Of a stretch of 15,176 nt of DNA, positions 7,043-13,233 are shown one piece after another. The notes beneath the pieces are model-generated. The model saw only the letters and a program-made list of their open reading frames with translations, searched no databases and was not told where the DNA came from. Position 1 is the stretch's first letter; each line of letters starts with the position of its first letter. Origin of the DNA: Deltaproteobacteria bacterium (GTDB lineage: Bacteria; Desulfobacterota; Syntrophia; Syntrophales; UBA5619); contig JAPLJY010000159.1 of NCBI GenBank assembly GCA_026388345.1, positions 1 through 15,176 of the forward strand, read 5' to 3'. A program made the position numbers and the translations under genes.

Positions 7043-9334
7043 CTATTTCGCCGGCCGCGTGCGCGGGCCCGGGTTCATGCCTCTCCCGATGGCTTTCTGC
7101 ACGCCCGCAAGGCTGGACTCGGCGAGCAGCGCCTTGGCATACGCCTCGGCATCACATAGCGCGATGGCGCAGATCCGCTGCTGGAGTTCGGTGAGATGCT
7201 GCGGGTCGGCGCTCAGGGTGCGGATGCCGATGCCGAGCAGGAAGGGGAGCAGGTCCGGATCATAGGCCATTTCCCCGCAGACGCTGATTTCCTTGCCGGC
7301 CCGCCCGGCGGCGTCGGTAAGGCGTTTGAGCGACCTGAGGACGGAGGGGTGTTCCGGCCGGTAGGCATAGGCCACCTGTTCGTTCATCCGGTCAACGCCG
7401 AGAAGGTATTGGACGAAATCATTCGTGCCGATTGAGAGAAAATCGGCTTCGCGGGCAAGCTCCTCCGCGATTTCCACGACGGCGGGCACCTCGATCATGG
7501 CCCCCAGCGCCGGAGCCGCATGATGGGGCAGCCCCTCCCGATGCAGGACCTGCAGGCTCTCCATCACCAGTTCCCGGGCGCGGGCGAATTCATCCAGAGA
7601 CGAGATCATCGGAAACATGATCCCCAAACGCGGGGTATCGGCGCCGGCCCGCAGGATCGCGCGCACCTGCTGGCGGAACTGTTCCGGGTGGCGCAACGAG
7701 AAGCGGATGGAGCGCAGCCCGAGCTGGGGGTTGGGCTCACCGGCGATCTCCCAGTAGGCGGGTATCTTATCACCCCCGATATCCAGGGTTCGGAAGATCA
7801 CCCGCCGGCCGGGCATCGCGTCGCACAGACGCTTGTAGATGCGGTACTCCTCTTCCTCCGCCGGAAAATTCGCCCGAATGAGGAACGGAAACTCGGTCCG
7901 ATAAAGACCGATGCCCTCGGCCTTGAGTTCCCTGGCGATGGATACCTCGCTCAGGAGGTTGATATTGGCCATCAGGCAGACCCTCACGCCGTCACGGGTA
8001 TGCGTTTCCGGGAGCATCATCCCGGCCTGCAATGCCGCGGCTCGGCGCGTCTGATCGCTTTTCCGGAAGCGCTCGACGACGTCCCGATCCGGGTTGACAT
8101 ACACATTGCCCAGTTCGGCGTCCACGAGTACGGGCGTATTCTGCGCAAGGGAAAGCAGGCCGGGGCGGCCGGCGATGACGAGCGGTATGCCAAGCGAGCG
8201 GGCCAGGATGGTGACATGCGAGGTCACGCCGCCGCTGGTCAGGACGATGCCCGCCGCCCCTTCGGCCGCGAACTTGAGGACCTCGGAAGGATAGAGCGCC
8301 GGGGCGATCACGACCTTACGCTCGTAGAGGTCCGGATCTTCCCAGGAGTGGCCGGCAAGGTTCTGCAGCAGTCGTCCGGTGAGGTCTTCGATGTCTTTCG
8401 CCTTCTCCTGGAGGTAGAGGTGGGGGCTCGCGCCGAAGAGGCGGATATAGTGCCGGGCCGTCTCCCTCACCGCCTTGGACGTGACGATTCCCGCCCTGAT
8501 CTGCGCCACGATGCGATCCGTGAACTGGGCGTCCTTGAGCATCAGGAGATGGGATGAAAAGATCAGGGAAGCGCTTTCGGGGAGACGCTCCGTGATCTTC
8601 TCTTGGAGTTGATCGAGCTGCCGGGCGGTCGCGGCAACGGCCTGGTGGAAATCCTCCTCCGTGCCGTTGAAGAGATCGCCCGTCTCCAACAGCCTCACAT
8701 GGCTTCGATCAAAAACGACGGCCGGACCGTAGGCAAAACCGGGCGAGGCCGCCTGACCTTTCACGAAGGACAGATCCTCGCCGGCGGGACGCTCCAGCGC
8801 ACCGTCGCGCCGCCTGAGATCCATGAGCAGCCGCACGTTTTGGAGAACGCCCGCCAGTTGGGAGGCGACGGCCCGCAAGGCCCTGGCGTCCGTCTCGTTG
8901 AAGTAATCCGGGGAGGAATGCTGGACGACCAGTACCCCGATCTGCACCTCCCCCTGCCGGAGGGGTACGGAGAGAAAGGACCGGAAAGCATCTTCGTGGG
9001 CCTCGCTGAAATACTTGAAGCGGGGATTGCGCGGCGCATCGCCCTCCACGATCGGGTCCAGCCCTTCCAGCGTGGCGCCCACCAACCCGGTTCCATAGGC
9101 CATGCGCACCTTCTCGACGGCCTCCGGATTGAGCCCCTTGGTGGCCTTGAGCACCAGTTCGCGCGTCTCCTCATCGTAGAGGTAGATGGAACATACCTCC
9201 GCCTGGAGGCGTTCTGAGATCATCGTGACGGTGCGGTCGAGCAGATTCTGGATATCCGTGCTCTCCCGGATCAGGCTCGAGAGTTCACCGATATCGTACA
9301 GCAGACTGAGGTAATCGCGATCCGCGTTCCGCAT
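7043..9334 (-). CDS. ptsP: PTS enzyme I, nitrogen type (GAF domain + PEP phosphotransferase)
   Basis: Cytoplasmic enzyme that takes phosphate from phosphoenolpyruvate and passes it to an NPr/HPr protein, usually for regulation rather than sugar uptake. From the chosen start it has 763 residues. An N-terminal GAF sensor domain (about 15-170, ending in a short helical linker) is followed by enzyme I. The enzyme I domain begins GQAASPGFAYGPA at 193 and has the phosphorylated His at 373 in GGVTSHVTILARSLGIP. The TIM barrel shows GLYRTEF (486-492), RTLDIGGDK, GTNDFVQYL (646-654) and the active-site Cys at 686 in VCGEMAYDP. All key residues are present. The start is ATG 9334, with GGTGA just upstream, and the protein then begins MRNADRDYLSLLYDIGEL as in related proteins. 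A GTG 18 codons earlier has no ribosome binding site. No NPr, EIIA-Ntr or rpoN gene is in the window. Confidence 0.94.
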   Translation of the reverse strand: MRNADRDYLSLLYDIGELSSLIRESTDIQNLLDRTVTMISERLQAEVCSIYLYDEETRELVLKATKGLNPEAVEKVRMAYGTGLVGATLEGLDPIVEGDAPRNPRFKYFSEAHEDAFRSFLSVPLRQGEVQIGVLVVQHSSPDYFNETDARALRAVASQLAGVLQNVRLLMDLRRRDGALERPAGEDLSFVKGQAASPGFAYGPAVVFDRSHVRLLETGDLFNGTEEDFHQAVAATARQLDQLQEKITERLPESASLIFSSHLLMLKDAQFTDRIVAQIRAGIVTSKAVRETARHYIRLFGASPHLYLQEKAKDIEDLTGRLLQNLAGHSWEDPDLYERKVVIAPALYPSEVLKFAAEGAAGIVLTSGGVTSHVTILARSLGIPLVIAGRPGLLSLAQNTPVLVDAELGNVYVNPDRDVVERFRKSDQTRRAAALQAGMMLPETHTRDGVRVCLMANINLLSEVSIARELKAEGIGLYRTEFPFLIRANFPAEEEEYRIYKRLCDAMPGRRVIFRTLDIGGDKIPAYWEIAGEPNPQLGLRSIRFSLRHPEQFRQQVRAILRAGADTPRLGIMFPMISSLDEFARARELVMESLQVLHREGLPHHAAPALGAMIEVPAVVEIAEELAREADFLSIGTNDFVQYLLGVDRMNEQVAYAYRPEHPSVLRSLKRLTDAAGRAGKEISVCGEMAYDPDLLPFLLGIGIRTLSADPQHLTELQQRICAIALCDAEAYAKALLAESSLAGVQKAIGRGMNPGPRTRPAK

Positions 9335-9401
9335 ACATTCACCCGATAGCTTCGGCAGCACCCGAGGTCGAAAAGAGACGGCAAACACTCAAAGATGCGG
9401 G

Positions 9402-9424
9402 AGAGCCCTTCCGGTGTGGGCTCT
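9402..9424. repeat. Perfect 7-bp stem-loop in the ptsP leader
   Basis: AGAGCCC (9402-9408) and GGGCTCT (9418-9424) enclose a 9-nt loop. It lies 67 bp before the ptsP start codon and 9 bp after the stop of the small ORF at 9434-9625. There is no T-run on either strand. It could stabilise the ptsP mRNA or attenuate it. Confidence 0.45.
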
Positions 9425-9433
9425 TCCGGCCGC

Positions 9434-9625
9434 TCAGCGGTCGGCTTTCAGCACCGCCTGGACATAGCCGCGTCTATGGGTGGCAAAGGGGGTCAGCAAG
9501 TTCCGGAGCAGCAGGGTCAATCGGTCGATGGCCGCCTGGCCCTTTCCCTCTGCAGCCCGCTCCACGATTGATAAGAAGTTGCTTTTGCGTGGCTTGAGGA
9601 TATGGAAAGCGGTTTTGTATGTCAA
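9434..9625 (-). CDS. Possible small protein of 63 residues upstream of ptsP
   Basis: I do not recognise this protein. It starts at TTG 9625 with GAGGA 8 nt upstream and ends TGA at 9434. Counting its codons by hand, about 46 of 63 end in G or C, well above what the local composition would give, which argues for translation. It is basic, with a helical-looking middle part (IVERAAEGKGQAAIDRLTLL) and the C-terminus HRRGYVQAVLKADR. It could be a leader peptide or a small protein cotranscribed with ptsP (100 bp downstream). It conflicts with the promoter candidate whose -35 box covers its start codon, so at least one of the two calls is probably wrong. Confidence 0.42.
   Translation of the reverse strand: MTYKTAFHILKPRKSNFLSIVERAAEGKGQAAIDRLTLLLRNLLTPFATHRRGYVQAVLKADR
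9597..9625 (-). promoter_or_regulatory. Candidate sigma-70 promoter for ptsP
   Basis: On the minus strand TTGACA (9625-9620), a 17-bp spacer and TATCCT (9602-9597) lie about 260 bp before the ptsP start. The -35 is perfect and the -10 matches 4 of 6. If it is used, the leader is about 255 nt and contains the 9402-9424 hairpin. Confidence 0.45.
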
Positions 9626-10171
9626 GGAGATTTTCCTCTTTGTGGGGGTGTGTGATAACCAAGTATGGAAAATTACAATCAGAGACTTACACGATGCTTT
9701 ACGATCGCTTTACAGGAGGGAATTTTGGACCCGTAATCAAATGAATTTTGATTGTGCAAATGATGCTTTCAGATGCTGCGAATTTTAGGTAAAAGTTATC
9801 AAATAAGTTCAGACGGTTGTCTCTTGCACGTTGTGTTCTACTACTGTTCAATGGTTGGCAGTTGTCAGAAATGATGATTACCATTTGAATTTTGGTATTC
9901 GATATCGTTAACGAGCGAAGAAGAGACCTAATCCCTTAGCTGTGCGAGTTTAACGTAGCCTCCAGGCCAATCCTCCAGCGTGACAAGGATTCAATGATCC
10001 AACCAACCGATTATGGCTCACGGAGGCTTGGGACATACTGAAGTGAGGGCTCTAACGCCCAGGAAGCTCTGAGTCCTCCTGCCTTCCCATGAACAATACC
10101 TAAATCCGCACAAACCGATTATACATCATTCTATACGAATTCATGGTAGGAGGAGGCTATACGGATATCCT
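9626..10171. other. Gene-poor AT-rich intergenic stretch
   Basis: No convincing gene on either strand; the open frames of about 60 codons here have no ribosome binding site, no family resemblance and random-looking codon use. The first 300 bases are strongly AT-rich. About 9940-10100 is richer in GC and contains short hairpins: GGGC-TCTAAC-GCCC at 10047-10060 and GGAAG...CTTCC at 10062-10087. CCTCCAG is also repeated at a 13-bp period, near 9960. This may be the decayed non-coding end of a mobile element, but no terminal repeats or transposase remnant could be recognised. Confidence 0.5.
10005..10122. repeat. 10-bp direct repeat flanking a 98-bp structured segment
   Basis: AACCGATTAT occurs at 10005-10014 and again at 10113-10122. 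The 98 bp between them carry the two hairpins noted for this region. The arrangement resembles a target-site duplication around a small inserted element, but the inner ends show no inverted repeats. A 10-bp repeat within about 500 bp can arise by chance (very roughly one time in eight to ten). Confidence 0.35.
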
Positions 10172-10483
10172 TTATGGGCTTACATGGGCAATTTTCAATA
10201 TAGGTCTTATTGCCTGCCAATCAGTCGTTTCATTTGCCGTATGCCAGAGATCGTAATTTATCTGAAGATTCAACCATAATTCAGGAGTAGTATCAAACGC
10301 TCTGGACAACCGTAAGGCAACATCCGTTGTCACAGCGCCGCGTTCGTTCAGTATTTTTGATACTGTTTTTCTCGACAATCTCAGCTCCTTCGCAAGATCT
10401 GTAACGCTGATTCCCGACGTTTCCAAGTAATGAAGCTTGAGAATCGATCCCGGATGAGATGGCGGTCTTTTTCGTGTTCTCAT
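10172..10483 (-). CDS. higA: HigA-type antitoxin (XRE-family DNA-binding protein)
   Basis: Antitoxin that binds and neutralises the HigB toxin and represses the operon. The 103 residues are the normal size for this family. A helix-turn-helix is visible at about residues 25-48 (ISVTDLAKELRLSRKTVSKILN). Before it is PPSHPGSILKLHYLETSGI, typical of HigA/VapI proteins, which usually read 'HPGEIL.E.L...G'. After it the C-terminal part contains ALRLSRAFDTTPELWLNLQINYDLW, again a HigA signature. The start was set at ATG 10483 with AAAAGGA ending 5 nt upstream. The frame extends five codons further to a TTG that overlaps the higB stop, which is less likely. The toxin-first gene order and 11-bp gap are typical of higBA. 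Confidence 0.9.
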   Translation of the reverse strand: MRTRKRPPSHPGSILKLHYLETSGISVTDLAKELRLSRKTVSKILNERGAVTTDVALRLSRAFDTTPELWLNLQINYDLWHTANETTDWQAIRPILKIAHVSP

Positions 10484-10494
10484 AATAATCCTTT

Positions 10495-10773
10495 TCAATG
10501 ATAGTCTTCGACGTCTACATTCAGTGCGTCTCCATCCTTAAATTCAAACGTCAAACGCCAGTTGCCGGAGACTTTTATCGCCCAGCGCCCCTTCGTTTTG
10601 GGAAGCAGCAGATGAAGGCAGGAGCCCGGGTAGTTCATATCCTTGATTTCATTTGCCGCATCAAGCCTATCCAATATCGCCTCTAATTTGGAAGCATGCT
10701 TGGCTTGTACGCCTTTGCGAGTTCCATCGTAGAAAAAATCTTCCAAACCTTTGTGGATAAAAGATTTTATCAT
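10495..10773 (-). CDS. higB: HigB/RelE-type toxin (mRNA interferase)
   Basis: Toxin of a type II toxin-antitoxin system. Family members cut mRNA on the ribosome when the antitoxin is lost. The 92 residues begin MIKSFIHKGLEDFFYDG and contain GVQAKHASKLEAILDRLDAA, then PGSCLHLL, KGRWAIKVSGNWRLTFEF and the end DALNVDVEDYH. These match the HigB family closely in order and spacing. The pattern WAI.VSGNWRLTF with its Arg and the C-terminal D-Y-H is the part associated with catalysis. The reading frame is intact, so the toxin is probably functional. The ATG at 10773 lies only 7 nt after the predicted -10 box, so the message is probably leaderless and no Shine-Dalgarno is present. It precedes higA in the same operon. 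Confidence 0.92.
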   Translation of the reverse strand: MIKSFIHKGLEDFFYDGTRKGVQAKHASKLEAILDRLDAANEIKDMNYPGSCLHLLLPKTKGRWAIKVSGNWRLTFEFKDGDALNVDVEDYH

Positions 10774-10780
10774 GCACTAT

Positions 10781-10809
10781 ACTGTAACCAAGCGGGTTAC
10801 GATTGTCAA
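10781..10809 (-). promoter_or_regulatory. higBA promoter
   Basis: On the minus strand TTGACA (10809-10804), a 17-bp spacer and TACAGT (10786-10781) are followed 7 nt later by the higB ATG. Transcription would start at or next to the start codon. An overlapping TATAGT (10781-10776) would need a 22-bp spacer and is less likely. Confidence 0.6.
10784..10800. promoter_or_regulatory. Palindromic operator GTAACC-N5-GGTTAC
   Basis: A perfect 6-bp inverted repeat with a 5-bp centre lies inside the promoter spacer and touches the -10 box. This is where the antitoxin HigA (alone or with HigB) would bind to autoregulate the operon. Size, symmetry and position fit an XRE-dimer site. Confidence 0.65.
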
Positions 10810-10833
10810 GAGAAATATCGGCAGAGAAATATC
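10809..10833. repeat. Tandem direct repeat AGAGAAATATC x2
   Basis: AGAGAAATATC occurs at 10809-10819 and 10823-10833 (14-bp period, both copies perfect). It is directly upstream of the higBA -35 box and overlaps it by one base. It may be a second regulator site or an AT-rich upstream element for RNA polymerase. Confidence 0.55.
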
Positions 10834-11125
10834 ACAGGTAAAACTACACAGCCTTCTTGATTCTGATGAATGTTGTTTGAAATCATGCATTATTGTCAAG
10901 AGCGACGTTTTACTAACTACAATGAAGTACAGGAGGGTTATGGTTTTCGTTTTTATCACAGCGACCAAATCTCTCTTCCGTACCGGATCACCCTGCTGTT
11001 GATTCTGATTTGGTCTGGGGAAGCTCGACGGAGTCATATTTGGTATTTTCGCTGATGACCTTGATTGTGCCACGATATATCCTATTTCCCATTGCATTTC
11101 CAGGGGGCTGTGTTAGAAGGCCGAA
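10834..11125. other. Intergenic stretch upstream of higBA and the methyltransferase gene
   Basis: Apart from the partial promoter copy at 10884-10902, I see no supported gene. Open frames of 60-100 codons on both strands have AT-biased, uneven codon use and no ribosome binding site worth the name. Base composition changes sharply to GC-rich at about 11110, where the methyltransferase gene begins. No clear promoter for that gene was found. Confidence 0.5.
10884..10902. repeat. Partial copy of the higB start/promoter, lacking the operator
   Basis: CATGCATTATTGTCAAGAG (10884-10902) matches the higB start/promoter sequence at 10771-10780 plus 10804-10812 in 18 of 19 positions. The 23 bp at 10781-10803, which hold the operator and the -10 box, are missing. 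It includes an intact TTGACA on the minus strand but no -10 box. It may be a relic of a duplicated promoter region. Confidence 0.45.
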
Positions 11126-12319
11126 ATGCAGATGAATCCTTGGACGGAAAAACGCCGAATCCTGATCACCTGTCCCAAGGGGATTCCCCCCTGGCTTGCC
11201 GGGGAGGTCCGCGCCCTCGGCTTTCCCGTCCTCGCGGAGGGGGAGGCGGCCGTTGAGACAGAGGGGACACTGGCCGACACGATGCCCCTGAACCTGCATA
11301 TCCGGACGGGCCACCGGGTCCTCTACCTCGTTGCGGCCTTCCCGGCGGAGAATCCCGAAGGGCTCTACCGCGGCCTGCGGGACATCCCGTGGGAGGAGAT
11401 CCTCCACGAAAGGGGGGAGCACGCCTACCTCTCGGTCACCTCGACGGCGGACACCCCGTCGATCAATGACGTCCGGTACGTCAACCAGAAGGCAAAGGAC
11501 GCGATCGTCGACCGAATGCAGGAAAAATGCGGCCTGCGACCCGACTCGGGACCTGACCGGGACCGGGCGGTTGTCCACGTCTTCTGGCGGGGGAGCAAGG
11601 TTGCCCTCTACCTCGACACCTCCGGCGAGTCCCTCTCCCGGCGGGGCTACCGGAAGATCCCGCTCGCGGCGCCGATGCAGGAGACCCTCGCCGCCGCGGT
11701 CATCCTCGCGGCCGGCTGGAACGGACGGCGGGGCTTTGTCAATCCGATGTGCGGGAGCGGGACACTCGCGATCGAGGCCGCGCTTTTCGCGCTGGGCAAG
11801 GCGCCGGGCCTCCTTAGGAGCAACTACGGCTTCATCCATCTGCGGGGGTTCGATCCGGCCGCCTGGCGGGCGGTCCGGGCGGCGGCGCACAAGGCAGAAA
11901 AGGAGACGGCGGCCAGGATCATCGCCACGGATATCGACCCCAAGGCGGTGGCTGCGGCCAGACAGAATGCCCTGACGGCCGGTGTGGAGGCGCGGATCGA
12001 ATTTTCTGTCTGCCCCTTCACCGAGACGCCGGTCCCGGATCGGGGCGGCGTGGTCGTCCTCAATCCCCCCTATGGCGAACGGACCGGCGAGATCCCAAGC
12101 CTGATTACCCTCTACCGGGAGATCGGCGATTTCTTCAAAAAGCGCTGCGGCGGCCACCGCGGCTACATCTTTACCGGCAACGCCGCTCTGGGGAAACAGG
12201 TCGGCCTCCGGACGAAAAGGCGGATCCCCTTTTTCAACGGCGAGATCGAATGCCGGCTGCTGGAGTACGAGCTCTACGAGGGAAGCCGCCGGACGGAGAA
12301 GATCCGTGACGAAGCGTAG
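11126..12319 (+). CDS. THUMP-domain RNA N2-guanine methyltransferase, RlmL/YpsC-like
   Basis: SAM-dependent methyltransferase that most likely modifies a guanine of 23S rRNA, by family resemblance to the N-terminal half of RlmL and to YpsC-type proteins. The 397 residues fit the single-methyltransferase form; RlmL of enterobacteria is about 700 because it is fused to RlmK. Residues about 10-165 are a ferredoxin-like/THUMP part, including the segment ending VHVFWRGSKVALYLDTSGES. The catalytic domain has the SAM-binding motif NPMCGSG (206-212), the acidic loop ATDIDP (267-272) and the N2-guanine motif NPPYGE (313-318). Start ATG 11126 has AGAAGG (11115-11120) 5 nt upstream. An ATG two codons later is an alternative. 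It is followed at once by murI. Confidence 0.88.
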   Translation: MQMNPWTEKRRILITCPKGIPPWLAGEVRALGFPVLAEGEAAVETEGTLADTMPLNLHIRTGHRVLYLVAAFPAENPEGLYRGLRDIPWEEILHERGEHAYLSVTSTADTPSINDVRYVNQKAKDAIVDRMQEKCGLRPDSGPDRDRAVVHVFWRGSKVALYLDTSGESLSRRGYRKIPLAAPMQETLAAAVILAAGWNGRRGFVNPMCGSGTLAIEAALFALGKAPGLLRSNYGFIHLRGFDPAAWRAVRAAAHKAEKETAARIIATDIDPKAVAAARQNALTAGVEARIEFSVCPFTETPVPDRGGVVVLNPPYGERTGEIPSLITLYREIGDFFKKRCGGHRGYIFTGNAALGKQVGLRTKRRIPFFNGEIECRLLEYELYEGSRRTEKIRDEA

Positions 12320-12335
12320 CGCGACGGGAGGGGAA

Positions 12336-13142
12336 ATGGGGAGAGGTACAGGCCGTCCCATCGGTGTTTTCGACTCCGGCGTCGGGGGCCTCACCGTCGT
12401 CCGCGCGCTGATGGAACGCCTCCCCTTTGAGGAGATTCTCTATTTCGGCGATACGGCCCGCGTCCCCTACGGGATCAAATCAGTAGAGACGATCACCGGC
12501 TATGCCCGCCAGATTGCCGATTTCTTACTGCGCCGGGACGTCAAGCTCCTGATCATCGCCTGCAACACAATGTCCGCCGTCGCCTACGACGCGGTGGCGA
12601 AACTCTCGCCCGTGCCGGTCCTGGATGTGATCGACGCCGGGGCGAACGCGGCCGTCGGTGCGACGCGGAACAAGTCGGTCGGGGTGATCGGCACCCCGGC
12701 GACGATCAACAGCAACGCCTATGCCCGGGCGATCCACGACCAAGATTCCGAAATCCGTGTCTTCTCCCGGGCCTGCCCACTGCTGGTGCCGCTCGTCGAA
12801 GAGGGGTGGCTCGACCACCCGGTCACCCGGCTCACCGTCCGGGAGTACCTCAAACCGGTCCTTGCGGAGGGGATCGACACGCTGGTTTTGGGCTGCACCC
12901 ACTATCCCCTGCTCAAGCCACTCCTCCAGGGAATCGCAGGACCCAAGATCGGCCTCGTTGACTCCGCACTGGCGATGGCCGACATCACGGCCCACCTCCT
13001 CGCGGAGGCGGGGCTCGAAAACCCTCGGCGGTCGGCGTCCGAATACCGCTTCTTCGTCACCGACGTCCCCTACCGTTTTCAGACGATCGGTGAGCATTTC
13101 CTTGGGCGGACACTCTCGAACGTGGAGATCGTCAGGTGGTAA
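12336..13142 (+). CDS. murI: Glutamate racemase
   Basis: Converts L-glutamate to D-glutamate for peptidoglycan, in the cytoplasm, without cofactor. The 268 residues are the usual length. The motifs and catalytic residues are complete: IGVFDSGVGGLTV with Asp13-Ser14, YFGDTARVPYG, the first catalytic Cys76 in IACNTMSA and the second Cys187 in LVLGCTHYPLL. The start was set at ATG 12336 because GGGAGGGG (12326-12333) lies just upstream. A GTG at 12306, in the same frame and overlapping the preceding gene by 14 bp, would add ten unconserved residues. The gap of 16 bp to the methyltransferase gene suggests a shared transcript. Confidence 0.95.
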   Translation: MGRGTGRPIGVFDSGVGGLTVVRALMERLPFEEILYFGDTARVPYGIKSVETITGYARQIADFLLRRDVKLLIIACNTMSAVAYDAVAKLSPVPVLDVIDAGANAAVGATRNKSVGVIGTPATINSNAYARAIHDQDSEIRVFSRACPLLVPLVEEGWLDHPVTRLTVREYLKPVLAEGIDTLVLGCTHYPLLKPLLQGIAGPKIGLVDSALAMADITAHLLAEAGLENPRRSASEYRFFVTDVPYRFQTIGEHFLGRTLSNVEIVRW

Positions 13143-13233
13143 CGACCTGATATTAAAATGACTACAATATTTTTCCGGAATTGCTTTTTTTGTCCGATTC
13201 CGTAAAGTGATGTCCGAACAGGAGACCTTGGAA

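Noticed and set aside
10870..11055. Plus-strand frame of 61 codons between higBA and the methyltransferase gene
   Set aside because: No ribosome binding site, uneven codon use and no similarity I can recognise.
9626..11125. tRNA genes or a CRISPR array in the AT-rich island
   Set aside because: No cloverleaf with a T-arm consensus and no regularly spaced repeat longer than 11 bp could be found.
10988..12394. Minus-strand open frame of 468 codons opposite the methyltransferase gene
   Set aside because: It is a GC-driven shadow of the methyltransferase, whose motifs are complete on the plus strand. No ribosome binding site or recognisable domain.
13176..13202. CGGAAT...ATTCCG with a T-run between murI and the FAD oxidase as a terminator
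   Set aside because: The T-run lies inside the 15-nt loop rather than after the stem, and the arms are only 6 bp.
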